Positions 16,954-25,747 of a stretch of 64,000 nucleotides of DNA are shown one piece after another. The stretch lies in assembly GCF_001436115.1 (NCBI RefSeq), contig NZ_AYZQ01000001.1, forward strand, positions 310,001 through 374,000. The letters run 5' to 3'. The notes under the pieces are model-generated. The model was not told where the DNA came from, made no database searches, and worked only from the letters and a program-made list of their open reading frames with translations. This DNA is from Lacticaseibacillus brantae DSM 23927. GTDB lineage: Bacteria > Bacillota > Bacilli > Lactobacillales > Lactobacillaceae. Position numbers and translations under genes: made by a program. How positions within the stretch are numbered: position 1 is the stretch's first letter; every line of letters starts with the position of its first letter.

Positions 16954-17829
16954 TTATTTCTTAAATGGACGCCAGGTTTTGCGTTGGTAGGTGAAGCCTT
17001 CGCCCAAGGCTTCGTGAACATCGATGACACTAACAAAGGCTTTGGGATCGAGTCGATCAATAATGCGCTTGACCGCTGCAACTTCGGAAGGGGAGACCAC
17101 GATGTATAACACCTGCTTTGGATCATGAGCATATCCGCCTTCACCGTTGAGGAAACTGGCGCCGCGTTCCAGTGAAGCCATTAATTCATCAGCAATTGCT
17201 TGACTCTCATCAGAGATAATCAGCAACCCTTTGGCAGCATAAGCCCCCTCAACGGTGAAATCAACCAGCCGCGAGAACACGTACGAAGCGAGCAGTGTAT
17301 ACATCATTAATTCTAGATTGAGATAACTCAGCGAAGCCCCTAAGACGATGATATCGAAAATAAGTAAAGATTTACCCATCGGCGTCCCAGTGTTCTTTTC
17401 CAGGATGCGAGCCAAAATATCAGAGCCACCAGTGGTGCCACCGTAGCGATAGACCAAACCACTGCCTAGTCCACCAAAAATCCCCGCTAAGACCCCAGCA
17501 ATGAATAAATCATGGTTGATATCTAAGATGAATGGAAATTTCTGCCAGATCCAGAGCCACAGGGAGAGCATTGCCGTGCCATAAATCGTGTAAATTAAAC
17601 TGCGGCGGCCTAAGAAGCGATAACCCAAAATAATGAGCGGAATGTTCAGTAGTAATGTCGTATAAGCGGGATTAATGTGCCACCAGTACCGAATCAGCAA
17701 GGTAATCCCCGTGACTCCGCCTTCCGCCAAGTGATTGGCAATATTCACGTTGACCAAACCAAATGCATAGAATGCACACCCCAACGTAATCATGAATAAA
17801 TCTAAACTCGTGCGCCCGATTTTGTGCAT
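16954..17829 (-). CDS. YitT family membrane protein (DUF161/DUF2179)
   Basis: This 291-residue protein has five membrane segments in the first 180 residues (beginning TSLDLFMITLGCAFYAFGLV) with the family signature GGVTGITLL near residue 40 and GGTTGGSDILARI near 130. A soluble C-terminal DUF2179 domain follows (residues 200-285, VLYIVVSPSEVAAVKRIIDRLDPKAFVSV). Length is standard. The function is unknown; transport has been proposed. TTGGAGG lies upstream of the ATG on the minus strand. It is divergent from cca, the same neighbourhood as ypjC near cca in B. subtilis. Confidence 0.9.
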   Translation of the reverse strand: MHKIGRTSLDLFMITLGCAFYAFGLVNVNIANHLAEGGVTGITLLIRYWWHINPAYTTLLLNIPLIILGYRFLGRRSLIYTIYGTAMLSLWLWIWQKFPFILDINHDLFIAGVLAGIFGGLGSGLVYRYGGTTGGSDILARILEKNTGTPMGKSLLIFDIIVLGASLSYLNLELMMYTLLASYVFSRLVDFTVEGAYAAKGLLIISDESQAIADELMASLERGASFLNGEGGYAHDPKQVLYIVVSPSEVAAVKRIIDRLDPKAFVSVIDVHEALGEGFTYQRKTWRPFKK

Positions 17830-17932
17830 GCCATGACCTCCAAAACTTAATTAATTCTCATTTTAACAGAAATTTCTCGTTTTATCGCAATTGGAGAGCG
17901 GGTTTGCTATGATTGTGTGCGGAGGGATACAC

Positions 17933-19117
17933 ATGCAATTAGACTTAAGTCATCCAGATTTTCAAGCTGCGATTCCAATTATGCAACAGATTGAAGCAGC
18001 CGGTTTTGAAGCGTATTTTGTTGGTGGATCGGTCCGCGATGCGCTCTTAGGGTTGCCCATCCACGATGTTGATATTGCGACCTCGGCTTATCCAGAAGAA
18101 GTCAAACAAATCTTTAAGAAAACCGTTGATACGGGCATCCAACATGGCACGGTGATGGTTTTGGCTCACGGTGTGGGGTATGAAGTGACGACCTTCCGGA
18201 CTGAATCGACCTATCAAGATTTCAGACGCCCGGATTCTGTCACTTTTGTGCGTTCGCTTGCAGAAGATTTGAAACGGCGCGACTTTACAGTTAATGCCTT
18301 AGCGGCGCGCCATGACGGGACCATCATTGATTTATTTGATGGCCTGAGTGACCTGGCGGCGAAAAGATTAAAGGCCGTTGGTGATCCGCAGGCCCGTTTT
18401 AATGAAGATGCGCTCCGTATGATGCGGGCAGTACGGTTCCAAAGCCAGCTAGGGTTTGAAATTGAGCCAGCGACACTTGCGGCCATTAAGGCACATGCAC
18501 CGCTGTTGGCACACATTTCCGTTGAACGAACGGCCTCTGAATTGACTAAGTTAATGTTGGGCATTGCGCGTAATCCCGCTTGGGGAAACTTTTTGGAGAC
18601 AGGACTAAGCCATTATTGCCCTGATTTTGCTGATGAAGATTTAACGCCTTTACTCGAATTGAACCCAGCACGACTGCCAAGCGCCGAAGCCGCCTGGACG
18701 CTCATTGCGCAACAAGTGACGGTCCCAGCCACCAAATTGCTCAAAGACTGGAAGCAGGCCAACGCATTGATTGACATTGTGACCCGGACACTGCGGGTAT
18801 TGGCGACGTCAACGCCCTCGCCTTGGATGCTGTATCAGGCCGGCCAAGAAGCAATTGAGACGCTGATAGCCGTTAGAACTGCTCAGAATCCTGCATTTGA
18901 CGCAAATAGCCTGCGGCAAGCCTATGCGCAATTACCGATTCATGACAAACATGAACTCGCAATTGATGGCGGCCAACTCATCACGGCTGGCTTTAAACCG
19001 GGTCGACAGTTAGGCCAAATTCTCAACCGCCTAGAACGGGCAGTTGTGGCGGGGGATTTAGTGAACGATTCAACGGTCTTATTGCAAAACGCCCGCACTG
19101 ATGAAGCGCTTTCTTAA
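17933..19117 (+). CDS. cca: CCA-adding tRNA nucleotidyltransferase
   Basis: This 394-residue class II enzyme adds or repairs the 3' CCA of tRNAs with CTP and ATP. The nucleotidyltransferase signature GGSVRD is at 31-36, with catalytic aspartates in DVD at 45-47; [10 protein letters not shown] and the ED[10 protein letters not shown] block follow. The length is typical of Bacilli. The start is the ATG at 17933 after CGGAGGG; upstream in-frame codons lack a site. No tRNA gene occurs in the window. The product acts in the cytoplasm and is essential where tRNA genes do not encode CCA. Confidence 0.95.
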   Translation: MQLDLSHPDFQAAIPIMQQIEAAGFEAYFVGGSVRDALLGLPIHDVDIATSAYPEEVKQIFKKTVDTGIQHGTVMVLAHGVGYEVTTFRTESTYQDFRRPDSVTFVRSLAEDLKRRDFTVNALAARHDGTIIDLFDGLSDLAAKRLKAVGDPQARFNEDALRMMRAVRFQSQLGFEIEPATLAAIKAHAPLLAHISVERTASELTKLMLGIARNPAWGNFLETGLSHYCPDFADEDLTPLLELNPARLPSAEAAWTLIAQQVTVPATKLLKDWKQANALIDIVTRTLRVLATSTPSPWMLYQAGQEAIETLIAVRTAQNPAFDANSLRQAYAQLPIHDKHELAIDGGQLITAGFKPGRQLGQILNRLERAVVAGDLVNDSTVLLQNARTDEALS

Positions 19118-19166
19118 TAAATGTGTTAAAATGAACAAGTAGAAAGCGATGAGAGGATGAGCGTAA

Positions 19167-19628
19167 ATGGCAGAACATGTTTTTGAAGAGTTGCATTTTT
19201 ATTTTCGAAATGGCGATGAATGGACCGTCTCGCATAAGGAACTTGCCGACATCTGGATTAGCCGGGTGACCACCAGTTATGGTCGCATTAACGGGGGGCG
19301 GATTGAAGAAATCCATCCTTGTAAGAGTTTCAAGGTCGAAATTCTTCCTGAAGCTGATCATGTCAAAAGTGAAGATATTAATACCGGCTCCCTTGAATTA
19401 GGAATGTTTGGCCGGGCGACCAAGTATCAAGACATTGAGAAGATGGATCTTGTGTTTGACCGCAGTGATGCTGATCAGACGATTCAGATTTATTTCCCAT
19501 TTAAGCAAAAAGATCCAAGTGGCCTTGACAATGCTTATCAATCTAGCCAAGTTTCACAGAAAAACGGTCACCTTTACGTGGTGATTGATGCTGAATCGAC
19601 TGTCACAGATGAATATCCTGGTATTTAG
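19167..19628 (+). CDS. Conserved hypothetical protein
   Basis: I do not recognise this 153-residue acidic protein. It starts MAEHVFEELHFYFRNGDEWTV and looks like a soluble, mostly beta-rich protein: it has alternating hydrophobic strands such as SFKVEILPEA and QTIQIYFPF, no membrane segment and no signal peptide. One cysteine (HPCKSF) is present near residue 52. GAGAGGATGAG precedes the ATG at 19167. It lies 49 bp after cca, with no clear terminator between, and ends at a terminator, so it may be co-transcribed with cca. No catalytic motif is seen, and no function is proposed. Confidence 0.75.
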   Translation: MAEHVFEELHFYFRNGDEWTVSHKELADIWISRVTTSYGRINGGRIEEIHPCKSFKVEILPEADHVKSEDINTGSLELGMFGRATKYQDIEKMDLVFDRSDADQTIQIYFPFKQKDPSGLDNAYQSSQVSQKNGHLYVVIDAESTVTDEYPGI

Positions 19629-19635
19629 TCTAATG

Positions 19636-19671
19636 GCGCTTGATCCCTGTCTTTGGGGTTGAGCGTTTTTT
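19636..19671 (+). terminator. Intrinsic terminator after the hypothetical gene
   Basis: CGCTTGATCCC and GGGGTTGAGCG form a stem (three wobble pairs) with a TGTCTTT loop, followed by six T. Confidence 0.78.
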
Positions 19672-19687
19672 GTCGCCTGGGGCGTCT

Positions 19688-19716
19688 TTTTCAAGGTCGG
19701 GTTTCCGTGGTATGAT
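19688..19716 (+). promoter_or_regulatory. Promoter of the ABC-F gene
   Basis: An extended -10 (TGG plus TATGAT at 19711-19716) with a weak TTTTCA at 19688-19693 and a 17-bp spacer lies 42 bp upstream of the ABC-F start codon. Confidence 0.5.
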
Positions 19717-19758
19717 GAAGCACAGAGATTAACGGACGAATAGAAATCGAGGAAACGT

Positions 19759-21642
19759 ATGCAGACATTAACAGCGACAGGCTTGAGTAAGGCCTATGGC
19801 GATAAACAACTTTTTTCAAACATTGATTTTCTCATTAACGAGGGCGATCGGATTGGCCTGATTGGCGTCAACGGGACCGGGAAAACCACCTTATTAAATG
19901 GCTTAGCAGGCTTAGACCCCTTTGATGCTGGTGAGGTGACCACGCCAAAGAATTATCAAATCCGATACCTCGCGCAAAAGCCCACGCTAAATCCTGATTT
20001 AGCGATTATGGATGCCATTTATGGCGGCGATTCACCGGTGTTTGCGGCCATTCGCCGCTATGAACAAGTCCTGGCTGACTACACGGCCCATCCCGATTCT
20101 GAACAATTACTCGAAGCCTATACGAAGGCGGATAGTCAAATGACCCAATTGGATGCGTGGCAGGTCGATACTGAAATCAAAACTATCCTGACCCAATTAC
20201 ACATCACCGACTTGGATCAAACTATTGGGACCTTGTCTGGTGGTCAACAGAAGCGGGTCGGGCTGGCACAGGTCCTCATTGATCAGCCTGATTTACTCAT
20301 TTTGGACGAACCGACAAACCACCTGGATTTTGACTCTATTGCTTGGTTGGAAAAATATTTGGCTAATTATCGCGGCGCCTTGCTCGTCGTGACGCATGAT
20401 CGTTATTTCTTGGATCGGGTTAGCAACACGATTTTCGAACTCGACAACGGTCGCTTGTATCGTTATACCGGTAATTACGAAGCCTATGTCGGCCAAAAAG
20501 CTGAACAGGTGGCTCGAGATACAGCGGCCAGTCACAAACAGCAACAACTTTATAAACAAGAGCTTGCGTGGATGCGAGCAGGCGCTCAAGCCCGCTCGAC
20601 TAAGCAAGAAGCTCGCAAAACCAGGTTTCAAGAGCTGAAGGCCGATGTTGATGGGCAAGCTGGCCCCCGTGGCAACGTGGAAATTCAAGTTGCCAGCACC
20701 CGCCTGGGTAAGAAAGTAATCGAAATGCACCACGCAAATTTGACTTTGGACAAGCATGTCATCCTCCGGGATTTTGACTGGTTGGTCCAACCTGGCCAGC
20801 GTATTGGGATTACTGGAGAAAACGGCGCCGGGAAGTCAACGCTGCTTAATGTGATTGCCGGTAAATTACCGTTAGACTCTGGCGTGATTGAAATCGGTGA
20901 AACCGTTCGGCTAGGGTATTACACCCAGATGAGTCAAGAATTGGATGAAAATATGCGCGTGATTAGCTATCTGCAAGAAGCGGGTGAAGGCGTCGTCTCG
21001 GACTCGGGGGAACACATTACGGTCACGCAACTACTGGAACAGTTCCTATTTCCTCGGAGTATGCATGGTAGTCTCATTGGCCGCCTGTCTGGTGGCGAAA
21101 AGCGGCGCTTGTATCTCTTACGGATTCTGATGGCCCAACCCAATGTGTTGCTACTTGATGAGCCGACGAACGACCTTGATGTGGCAACTTTGACTGTCCT
21201 TGAGGCTTATTTAGCCCAGTTCCCAGGCACGATTATTACGGTCTCTCATGACCGCTATTTCCTCGATAAGGTTGCCGATTCTCTGCTGATTTTTGAAGGT
21301 CAGGGTCGGATTGCTCGCCATACTGGGCTGTTCACGGATTATTTGAGTCAACAGACTGAGCCAACCAAGCCAGCATCCGCCAAACCGGTGGCAGTAGCCG
21401 AAGTCCCGGATAGTCCGAAGGCCAAGACAAAGCTGACTTATGCAGAACAGATGGAGTATGACAAATTACAACCCCAAATGGATGCCTTAGAAGCAAAAAT
21501 AGATGACCTAAAGGCGCTGATGACTGATAATGGTGACAACTACCAGAAGTTGGCAGAGCAACAGCAAGCGCTTGATGCACTGAATGAGCAACTTGACCAA
21601 GCCTTTGATCGTTTCGCCGAATTAGATCAGTACGTCAATTAG
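19759..21642 (+). CDS. ABC-F family ribosome-associated ATPase (Uup/YfmR-like)
   Basis: This 627-residue soluble protein has two ATP-binding cassettes and no membrane domain. The first Walker A is GVNGTGKTT at 36-44 with LSGGQQKR; the second is GENGAGKST with LSGGEKRR, and the Walker B motifs are LILDEPTNHLD and LLLDEPTNDLD. The linker between the cassettes carries charged helices that would reach the ribosomal P/E site. A C-terminal coiled-coil (LTYAEQMEYDKLQPQMDALE onward) is the hallmark of the Uup/YfmR subgroup, which helps stalled ribosomes. Antibiotic-resistance ABC-F members usually have longer linkers, so a housekeeping role is more likely. The next gene, thyA, starts 12 bp downstream. 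Confidence 0.9.
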   Translation: MQTLTATGLSKAYGDKQLFSNIDFLINEGDRIGLIGVNGTGKTTLLNGLAGLDPFDAGEVTTPKNYQIRYLAQKPTLNPDLAIMDAIYGGDSPVFAAIRRYEQVLADYTAHPDSEQLLEAYTKADSQMTQLDAWQVDTEIKTILTQLHITDLDQTIGTLSGGQQKRVGLAQVLIDQPDLLILDEPTNHLDFDSIAWLEKYLANYRGALLVVTHDRYFLDRVSNTIFELDNGRLYRYTGNYEAYVGQKAEQVARDTAASHKQQQLYKQELAWMRAGAQARSTKQEARKTRFQELKADVDGQAGPRGNVEIQVASTRLGKKVIEMHHANLTLDKHVILRDFDWLVQPGQRIGITGENGAGKSTLLNVIAGKLPLDSGVIEIGETVRLGYYTQMSQELDENMRVISYLQEAGEGVVSDSGEHITVTQLLEQFLFPRSMHGSLIGRLSGGEKRRLYLLRILMAQPNVLLLDEPTNDLDVATLTVLEAYLAQFPGTIITVSHDRYFLDKVADSLLIFEGQGRIARHTGLFTDYLSQQTEPTKPASAKPVAVAEVPDSPKAKTKLTYAEQMEYDKLQPQMDALEAKIDDLKALMTDNGDNYQKLAEQQQALDALNEQLDQAFDRFAELDQYVN

Positions 21643-21654
21643 AAGGAGGCCGTT

Positions 21655-22605
21655 ATGTTAGAGCAAGCATATCTTGATTTAGCCCAGACCGTATTAGAGA
21701 CTGGCCATAAGAAGACTGACCGGACTGGCACTGGGACACTTAGTCTTTTTGGCTATCAAATGCGGTTTAATCTGCAAGAGGGATTTCCATTACTCACGAC
21801 TAAGAAAGTTCCTTTTGGCTTGATCAAAAGTGAATTGCTGTGGTTCTTGAAGGGCGATACCAATATTCGCTACTTGCTCGAACACAACAATCACATTTGG
21901 GACGAATGGGCGTTTAAACATTATGTTGAGTCACCCGCCTATCATGGCCCCGATATGACCGACTTCGGTCGCCGCAGCTTAGTCGATGCTGACTTTGCGG
22001 AAGCTTATCACCGGGAATTAGCGGCTTTTGATGCCCAAATTCTCAACGACAGTGGATTCGCGGATGAATTTGGTAATCTGGGACAAGTCTATGGGTCACA
22101 GTGGCGCGCGTGGCAGACTAGAAATGGCGATACCATTGATCAATTAGGCCAGGTGATTGAGATGATTAAAACTCATCCCGATTCTCGGCGACTTATCGTC
22201 TCAGCCTGGAACCCAGAAGACGTCCCAACAATGGCCTTACCACCGTGCCATACGCTGTTTCAGTTCTACGTAAATGACGGCAAGCTCTCCCTTCAACTGT
22301 ATCAACGTTCAGGGGACATTTTCTTAGGAGTCCCGTTTAATATTGCTTCATATGCGCTGTTGACCCACTTAGTTGCGCGGGAAACTGGTCTGGAAGTGGG
22401 GGAATTCGTTCATACCTTAGGGGATGCCCACTTGTACTTAAACCACTTAGACCAGGTGCGCGAACAACTCAGTCGCACTCCACAGGCAGCACCACAGTTG
22501 ATTCTCAATCCCGATAAGCATCATTTGAATGACTTTGAAATGGCTGATATTCAAGTTGACAACTATCATCCGGCGCCTGCAATCAAGGCACCGGTTGCGG
22601 TTTAG
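21655..22605 (+). CDS. thyA: Thymidylate synthase
   Basis: This 316-residue enzyme methylates dUMP to dTMP using methylene-tetrahydrofolate. The catalytic Cys is residue 198 in [12 protein letters not shown], and the insert after residue 90 makes it as long as the classic L. casei enzyme (316 residues, Cys198) instead of the 264-residue E. coli type. The folate and dUMP binding segments [31 protein letters not shown] and [12 protein letters not shown] are intact. AAGGAGG precedes the ATG at 21655. folA follows 10 bp downstream, so the dihydrofolate produced here is recycled by the next gene's product. Confidence 0.98.
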   Translation: MLEQAYLDLAQTVLETGHKKTDRTGTGTLSLFGYQMRFNLQEGFPLLTTKKVPFGLIKSELLWFLKGDTNIRYLLEHNNHIWDEWAFKHYVESPAYHGPDMTDFGRRSLVDADFAEAYHRELAAFDAQILNDSGFADEFGNLGQVYGSQWRAWQTRNGDTIDQLGQVIEMIKTHPDSRRLIVSAWNPEDVPTMALPPCHTLFQFYVNDGKLSLQLYQRSGDIFLGVPFNIASYALLTHLVARETGLEVGEFVHTLGDAHLYLNHLDQVREQLSRTPQAAPQLILNPDKHHLNDFEMADIQVDNYHPAPAIKAPVAV

Positions 22606-22615
22606 GAGGATAATC

Positions 22616-23104
22616 ATGATTGCATTTTTATGGGCTGAAGATGCTGATGGCATAATTGGCCGCAATGGCCGGCTACCATGGCATTTACCTGATGATCTCC
22701 ATTACTTTCGCGAATTAACTGAAGGCCAGATTGTGGTCATGGGCCGAAAGACTTTTGAGGGTTTAAAACGCCCTCTGCCTGATCGAACCAACATTGTGTT
22801 GACCCATCAAGTGGATTACGAGGCGCCCGATGACGTTATTGTGTACCATGATGCACCAGCCGTTATCGCTTACGCTGAAACTAAGCCTGACCAGAACTTA
22901 ATCATTATTGGCGGGGCAAATTTGTTTGCGAGCTTTACAGGCATTCCAGATGTTTTGTATCGGACCAAATTGGCCGGTCATTTTGAAGGCGACACCCACA
23001 TGTTGCCAATTGACTACAGCCAATACGCACTGACCAAATCGACGGCAGTGACTAATCCTGACCCGCAACTGACTCATACATTTGAGGTGTGGACCCGCAA
23101 GTAA
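22616..23104 (+). CDS. folA: Dihydrofolate reductase
   Basis: This 162-residue enzyme reduces dihydrofolate to tetrahydrofolate with NADPH. It starts MIAFLWAEDADGIIGRNG, with the LPWHLPDD substrate loop (acidic catalytic Asp26) and the IVVMGRKTFEG and LIIIGGANLF cofactor motifs. The end FEGDTHM...THTFEVW closely resembles L. casei DHFR. The start at 22616 follows TTTAGGAGG, which overlaps the thyA stop; a longer frame upstream lies inside thyA and is rejected. The thyA-folA pair is the classic thymidylate cycle unit and is probably one transcript ending at the following terminator. Confidence 0.97.
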   Translation: MIAFLWAEDADGIIGRNGRLPWHLPDDLHYFRELTEGQIVVMGRKTFEGLKRPLPDRTNIVLTHQVDYEAPDDVIVYHDAPAVIAYAETKPDQNLIIIGGANLFASFTGIPDVLYRTKLAGHFEGDTHMLPIDYSQYALTKSTAVTNPDPQLTHTFEVWTRK

Positions 23105-23106
23105 CC

Positions 23107-23149
23107 AAAAAAGCCTCAAGAACATCACAACTGTTCTTGAGGCTTTTTG
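23107..23149. terminator. Bidirectional terminator between folA and the hemolysin III family gene
   Basis: AAAAAAGCCTCAAGAACA pairs perfectly with TGTTCTTGAGGCTTTTT around a 7-nt loop. The genes on either side converge, so it works for both strands. Confidence 0.93.
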
Positions 23150-23160
23150 TTGCATTTGTT

Positions 23161-23805
23161 TTAGACGAAGAAATAAACTGAAAGAAACATACTTAAGCTC
23201 CCCAGCATGACGAAAATATGCCAAATGACATGCTGATAGGGCAGGTTATGAATTAAATAGATGCCAGCTCCTAAAGTATAGGCAAGTCCGCCCGCGAGCA
23301 GAAGCGCAAAGCCGGTCACGCCAAGATGCGCCAGAAGCGGCCCGGCGGCGGTGATGCACAACCAGCCAAGCACAACATAAATGATGGTTTCAACGACTTT
23401 GAAGCGCCCGACAAACCAAACCTTCAGGATAATTCCCAACAAAGAGAGGCCTAAAATAGCCGCTAGTAGGATGGTTCCGCGGGTCCCACCAATGGCGACT
23501 AGTGAATAGGGGGCATATGAACCCGCAATCAGGATGTACACGCCGCTGTGGTCGAGAATCTTAAAAATGCGGGCAAACCTTGCATTATAAAAACTATGAT
23601 ATAAGGTCGAGGCAGCATACAGCGTAATCAAAGCGGCCCCAAAGATGCTAAAGCTGATAATACGCAGTTGATCGTGAGTGGTGACGGCTTTGCCCACCAG
23701 TAAAATGGTGCCGATGACGGCCAGCAATAAGCCAATGCCATGGGTCAGGGCACTGAGAAATTCGCTGCGTTGCATGCGTTGATGGTCTTTAAATGATAGT
23801 TGCAT
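23161..23805 (-). CDS. trhA: Hemolysin III family membrane protein (PAQR/TrhA-like)
   Basis: This 214-residue protein has seven predicted membrane segments and the PAQR-type motifs: EFLSALTHGIGLLLAVIGT near the N-terminus (conserved His), LYHSF in the first loop, DHSGVYILIAGSYAP in the middle, and WHIFVMLGS near the end. These His/Asp/Ser residues form the putative metal site of the family. Bacterial members have been linked to membrane-energy homeostasis; true haemolysis is doubtful. AGGAGGTAG precedes the ATG at 23805 on the minus strand. It is convergent with folA and appears monocistronic. Confidence 0.92.
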   Translation of the reverse strand: MQLSFKDHQRMQRSEFLSALTHGIGLLLAVIGTILLVGKAVTTHDQLRIISFSIFGAALITLYAASTLYHSFYNARFARIFKILDHSGVYILIAGSYAPYSLVAIGGTRGTILLAAILGLSLLGIILKVWFVGRFKVVETIIYVVLGWLCITAAGPLLAHLGVTGFALLLAGGLAYTLGAGIYLIHNLPYQHVIWHIFVMLGSLSMFLSVYFFV

Positions 23806-23908
23806 TTTGCTACCTCCTAGGGTTACTATTTTGTTCTACCTGTTTATAATACCACGTTGGAGATTAAGCAATCAACACTATCTAGTTTTAAAAACCAGAT
23901 AACATATA

Positions 23909-23937
23909 CTGACAAAGACCGGCGGGTTTGTTATAAT
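23909..23937 (+). promoter_or_regulatory. Promoter of the first degV gene
   Basis: CTGACA (23909-23914) and TATAAT (23932-23937) are exactly 17 bp apart, a near-consensus vegetative promoter 41 bp before the start codon. Confidence 0.8.
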
Positions 23938-23977
23938 TTTGATAGGATTTAACATTTTAGGAAAGTGTGGCAGCGAA

Positions 23978-24820
23978 ATGACAAAAATTAAACTTGTCAC
24001 GGATTCTTCAATCCAATTGACTCCAGACGAAATTTCAACTAATGACATTCATGTGATTCCATTAACGATTTCAATCGACGGCACGACCTATATTGACGGT
24101 CAAACCATCACTCGGTCTGAATTTATGGACAAAATGGCTGCGGCTAAGGATTTACCTAAGACATCTCAGCCTGCAATCGGGAGTTTCGCCGAACTCTATG
24201 ATGAACTCACCGCTGATGGCAGTGAAGTGTTATCCGTGCATATGACTGAAACCATCAGCGGAACCGTTAATTCGGCTCGCCAAGCCGCTGAACTAACCAA
24301 CGGTAACGTGACGGTGGTTGATTCAGACTTTACGGATCGAGCTTTGGCTTTCCAAGTGTTGGAAGCCGCGAAAATGGCTGCAGCTGGTGCTGAAATGGAC
24401 GCGATTGTGGCCCGGATGGCAACAGTTCGGGACAACACGACGCTCATCATGGGCGTCTCCAACTTGGATAATTTAGTCAAGGGAGGCCGCATGTCTCGTG
24501 TTTCTGGGATGCTCTCCAGTCTGTTAAACATTAAAGTTATTTTACAACTGAAGGATGCCCAATTAACTGCTCTTCAGAAGGGTCGGGGCATGAAGACCAT
24601 CAACAAATTTGTCGATGAATTCATTCAAGAAATGCAAAATGTAAAAGATATTACTGCAATCGGGATTTCACACGCCGATGCGGCCGACATGGTGGCACCT
24701 TATGCTGAGAAGATTCGCAGTCTTTTACCAAATGTCCCTTTGCTGGTGGAACCCACTGATCCTGTCATTGCCACGCATACTGGCGCGGGCGCATTTGCGA
24801 TTACTTACTATCATGGCTAA
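23978..24820 (+). CDS. DegV family fatty-acid-binding protein (copy 1)
   Basis: This 280-residue DegV/FakB-type protein binds a fatty acid in a deep pocket and can present it to the FakA kinase for phosphorylation. It shows LVTDSSIQLTPDE at the start, TSQPAIGSFAELYDEL, and VSNLDNLVKGGRMSRVSG in the middle. The C-terminal TGAGAFAITYY motif matches the family end HxGPGAxGxxF/Y. The ATG at 23978 gives the usual MTKIKLVTDSS start; the longer frame upstream would begin at the promoter. A weak site (GTGGCAG) precedes it. A second member is encoded at 49773-50639. Neither fakA nor plsX is in the window. Confidence 0.92.
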   Translation: MTKIKLVTDSSIQLTPDEISTNDIHVIPLTISIDGTTYIDGQTITRSEFMDKMAAAKDLPKTSQPAIGSFAELYDELTADGSEVLSVHMTETISGTVNSARQAAELTNGNVTVVDSDFTDRALAFQVLEAAKMAAAGAEMDAIVARMATVRDNTTLIMGVSNLDNLVKGGRMSRVSGMLSSLLNIKVILQLKDAQLTALQKGRGMKTINKFVDEFIQEMQNVKDITAIGISHADAADMVAPYAEKIRSLLPNVPLLVEPTDPVIATHTGAGAFAITYYHG

Positions 24821-24853
24821 GCCTGCGCAGCTTGTTTAATGAGATAACAATAC

Positions 24854-24898
24854 ATTAGGGTCTGTGCCGAAACATGCGTTTTGGCGGCAGGCCCTAAT
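24854..24898 (+). terminator. Hairpin after degV copy 1 (probable terminator)
   Basis: Outer arms ATTAGGG/CCCTAAT enclose inner arms TGCCGAAAC/GTTTTGGCG. The T-run after the stem is short (TTTG), so termination may be incomplete. It is the only secondary structure in the 106-bp gap before the SGNH hydrolase gene. Confidence 0.6.
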
Positions 24899-24926
24899 TT
24901 GAATTTGGCGATAAGGAGGAGATACT

Positions 24927-25742
24927 GTGAAGCGATGGCAAAATGTCTTACTTTCATTAGGGCTATTGGGCTTGGTCGCCGGGCTTGTTTTTGCCGGCCT
25001 AATGGCTTTTGGCCCCGATGGGAATATTAAGGCGCCAAAGATTAACAATACAGTGAAGACCGTGAAATTGGTTGGCTTGGGCGACTCGCTGACTCAAGGG
25101 GTTGGGGATGAAACCAAGCAAGGTGGTTATCTGCCTTTAATTAAAGCGGATTTGGAAGGCAACTATGTCGTCTCTACTGAGAATTTCGGTGTCGGGGGTA
25201 ATACCAGTACCCAGATTCTCAAACGGTTGACGACCCAAACCAAAATACAAAAAAGTATTCAGTCTGCCACAGTGATTACGGTCACTGTTGGCGGCAATGA
25301 TCTCATGGCCGTCCTCAAGAAAGACTTCTTGAAATTAAGCGAGGCGCAAATTGTTGCCGGATCCAAGACGTTCCAAAAGCACTTGGCCACCCTGCTGACA
25401 ACAATTCGGCAATATAATCCCAAGGCGCCCATTTACCTTTTTAGCATCTATAATCCTTTTTACGTCTATTTCCCTGAAATGACCCAGATGACTGATGGGG
25501 TCACGAAATGGAACGCGGCCACACAGGCAACGCTGAAACAGTTTAATCGCGTGCACTATGTCGATATTGATCGGGTCATGAGCACGGGTAAAACCGCTAA
25601 AGCTTCAAGTCGTGCGGAGTCAGCCAAAGATAATCCACTGATTTTTACGGAAGATCATTTCCACCCAAACAATGCTGGGTATGCGCAGATGACCAAAGTC
25701 CTGTATGATGAGATGTTAGCAACCAAAAATGAATGGGAGTGA
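24927..25742 (+). CDS. ypmR: SGNH/GDSL-type lipase or esterase, membrane-anchored (YpmR-like)
   Basis: This 271-residue hydrolase has one N-terminal membrane segment or uncleaved signal (VLLSLGLLGLVAGLVFAGLMAF) and an extracellular SGNH fold. Block I is GLGDSLTQG (nucleophile Ser), block II has FGVGGNTST, block III has VGGNDLM, and block V is DHFHPNNAGY with the Asp and His. It could deacylate lipids or wall polymers outside the membrane; the substrate is unknown. The start is a GTG at 24927 behind AAGGAGGAG. It is followed with tight coupling by ypmS, as in B. subtilis and other lactobacilli. Confidence 0.92.
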   Translation: MKRWQNVLLSLGLLGLVAGLVFAGLMAFGPDGNIKAPKINNTVKTVKLVGLGDSLTQGVGDETKQGGYLPLIKADLEGNYVVSTENFGVGGNTSTQILKRLTTQTKIQKSIQSATVITVTVGGNDLMAVLKKDFLKLSEAQIVAGSKTFQKHLATLLTTIRQYNPKAPIYLFSIYNPFYVYFPEMTQMTDGVTKWNAATQATLKQFNRVHYVDIDRVMSTGKTAKASSRAESAKDNPLIFTEDHFHPNNAGYAQMTKVLYDEMLATKNEWE

Positions 25743-25747
25743 ACCGC

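Noticed and set aside
17908-17913. TATGAT upstream of cca as a promoter
   Set aside because: A -10-like word is present, but no -35 at 16-18 bp was acceptable and the position is only 20 bp before the start codon.
20293-20790. Minus-strand frame of 165 residues within the ABC-F gene
   Set aside because: It lies wholly antisense to conserved ABC-F coding sequence and has no ribosome site or family signature.
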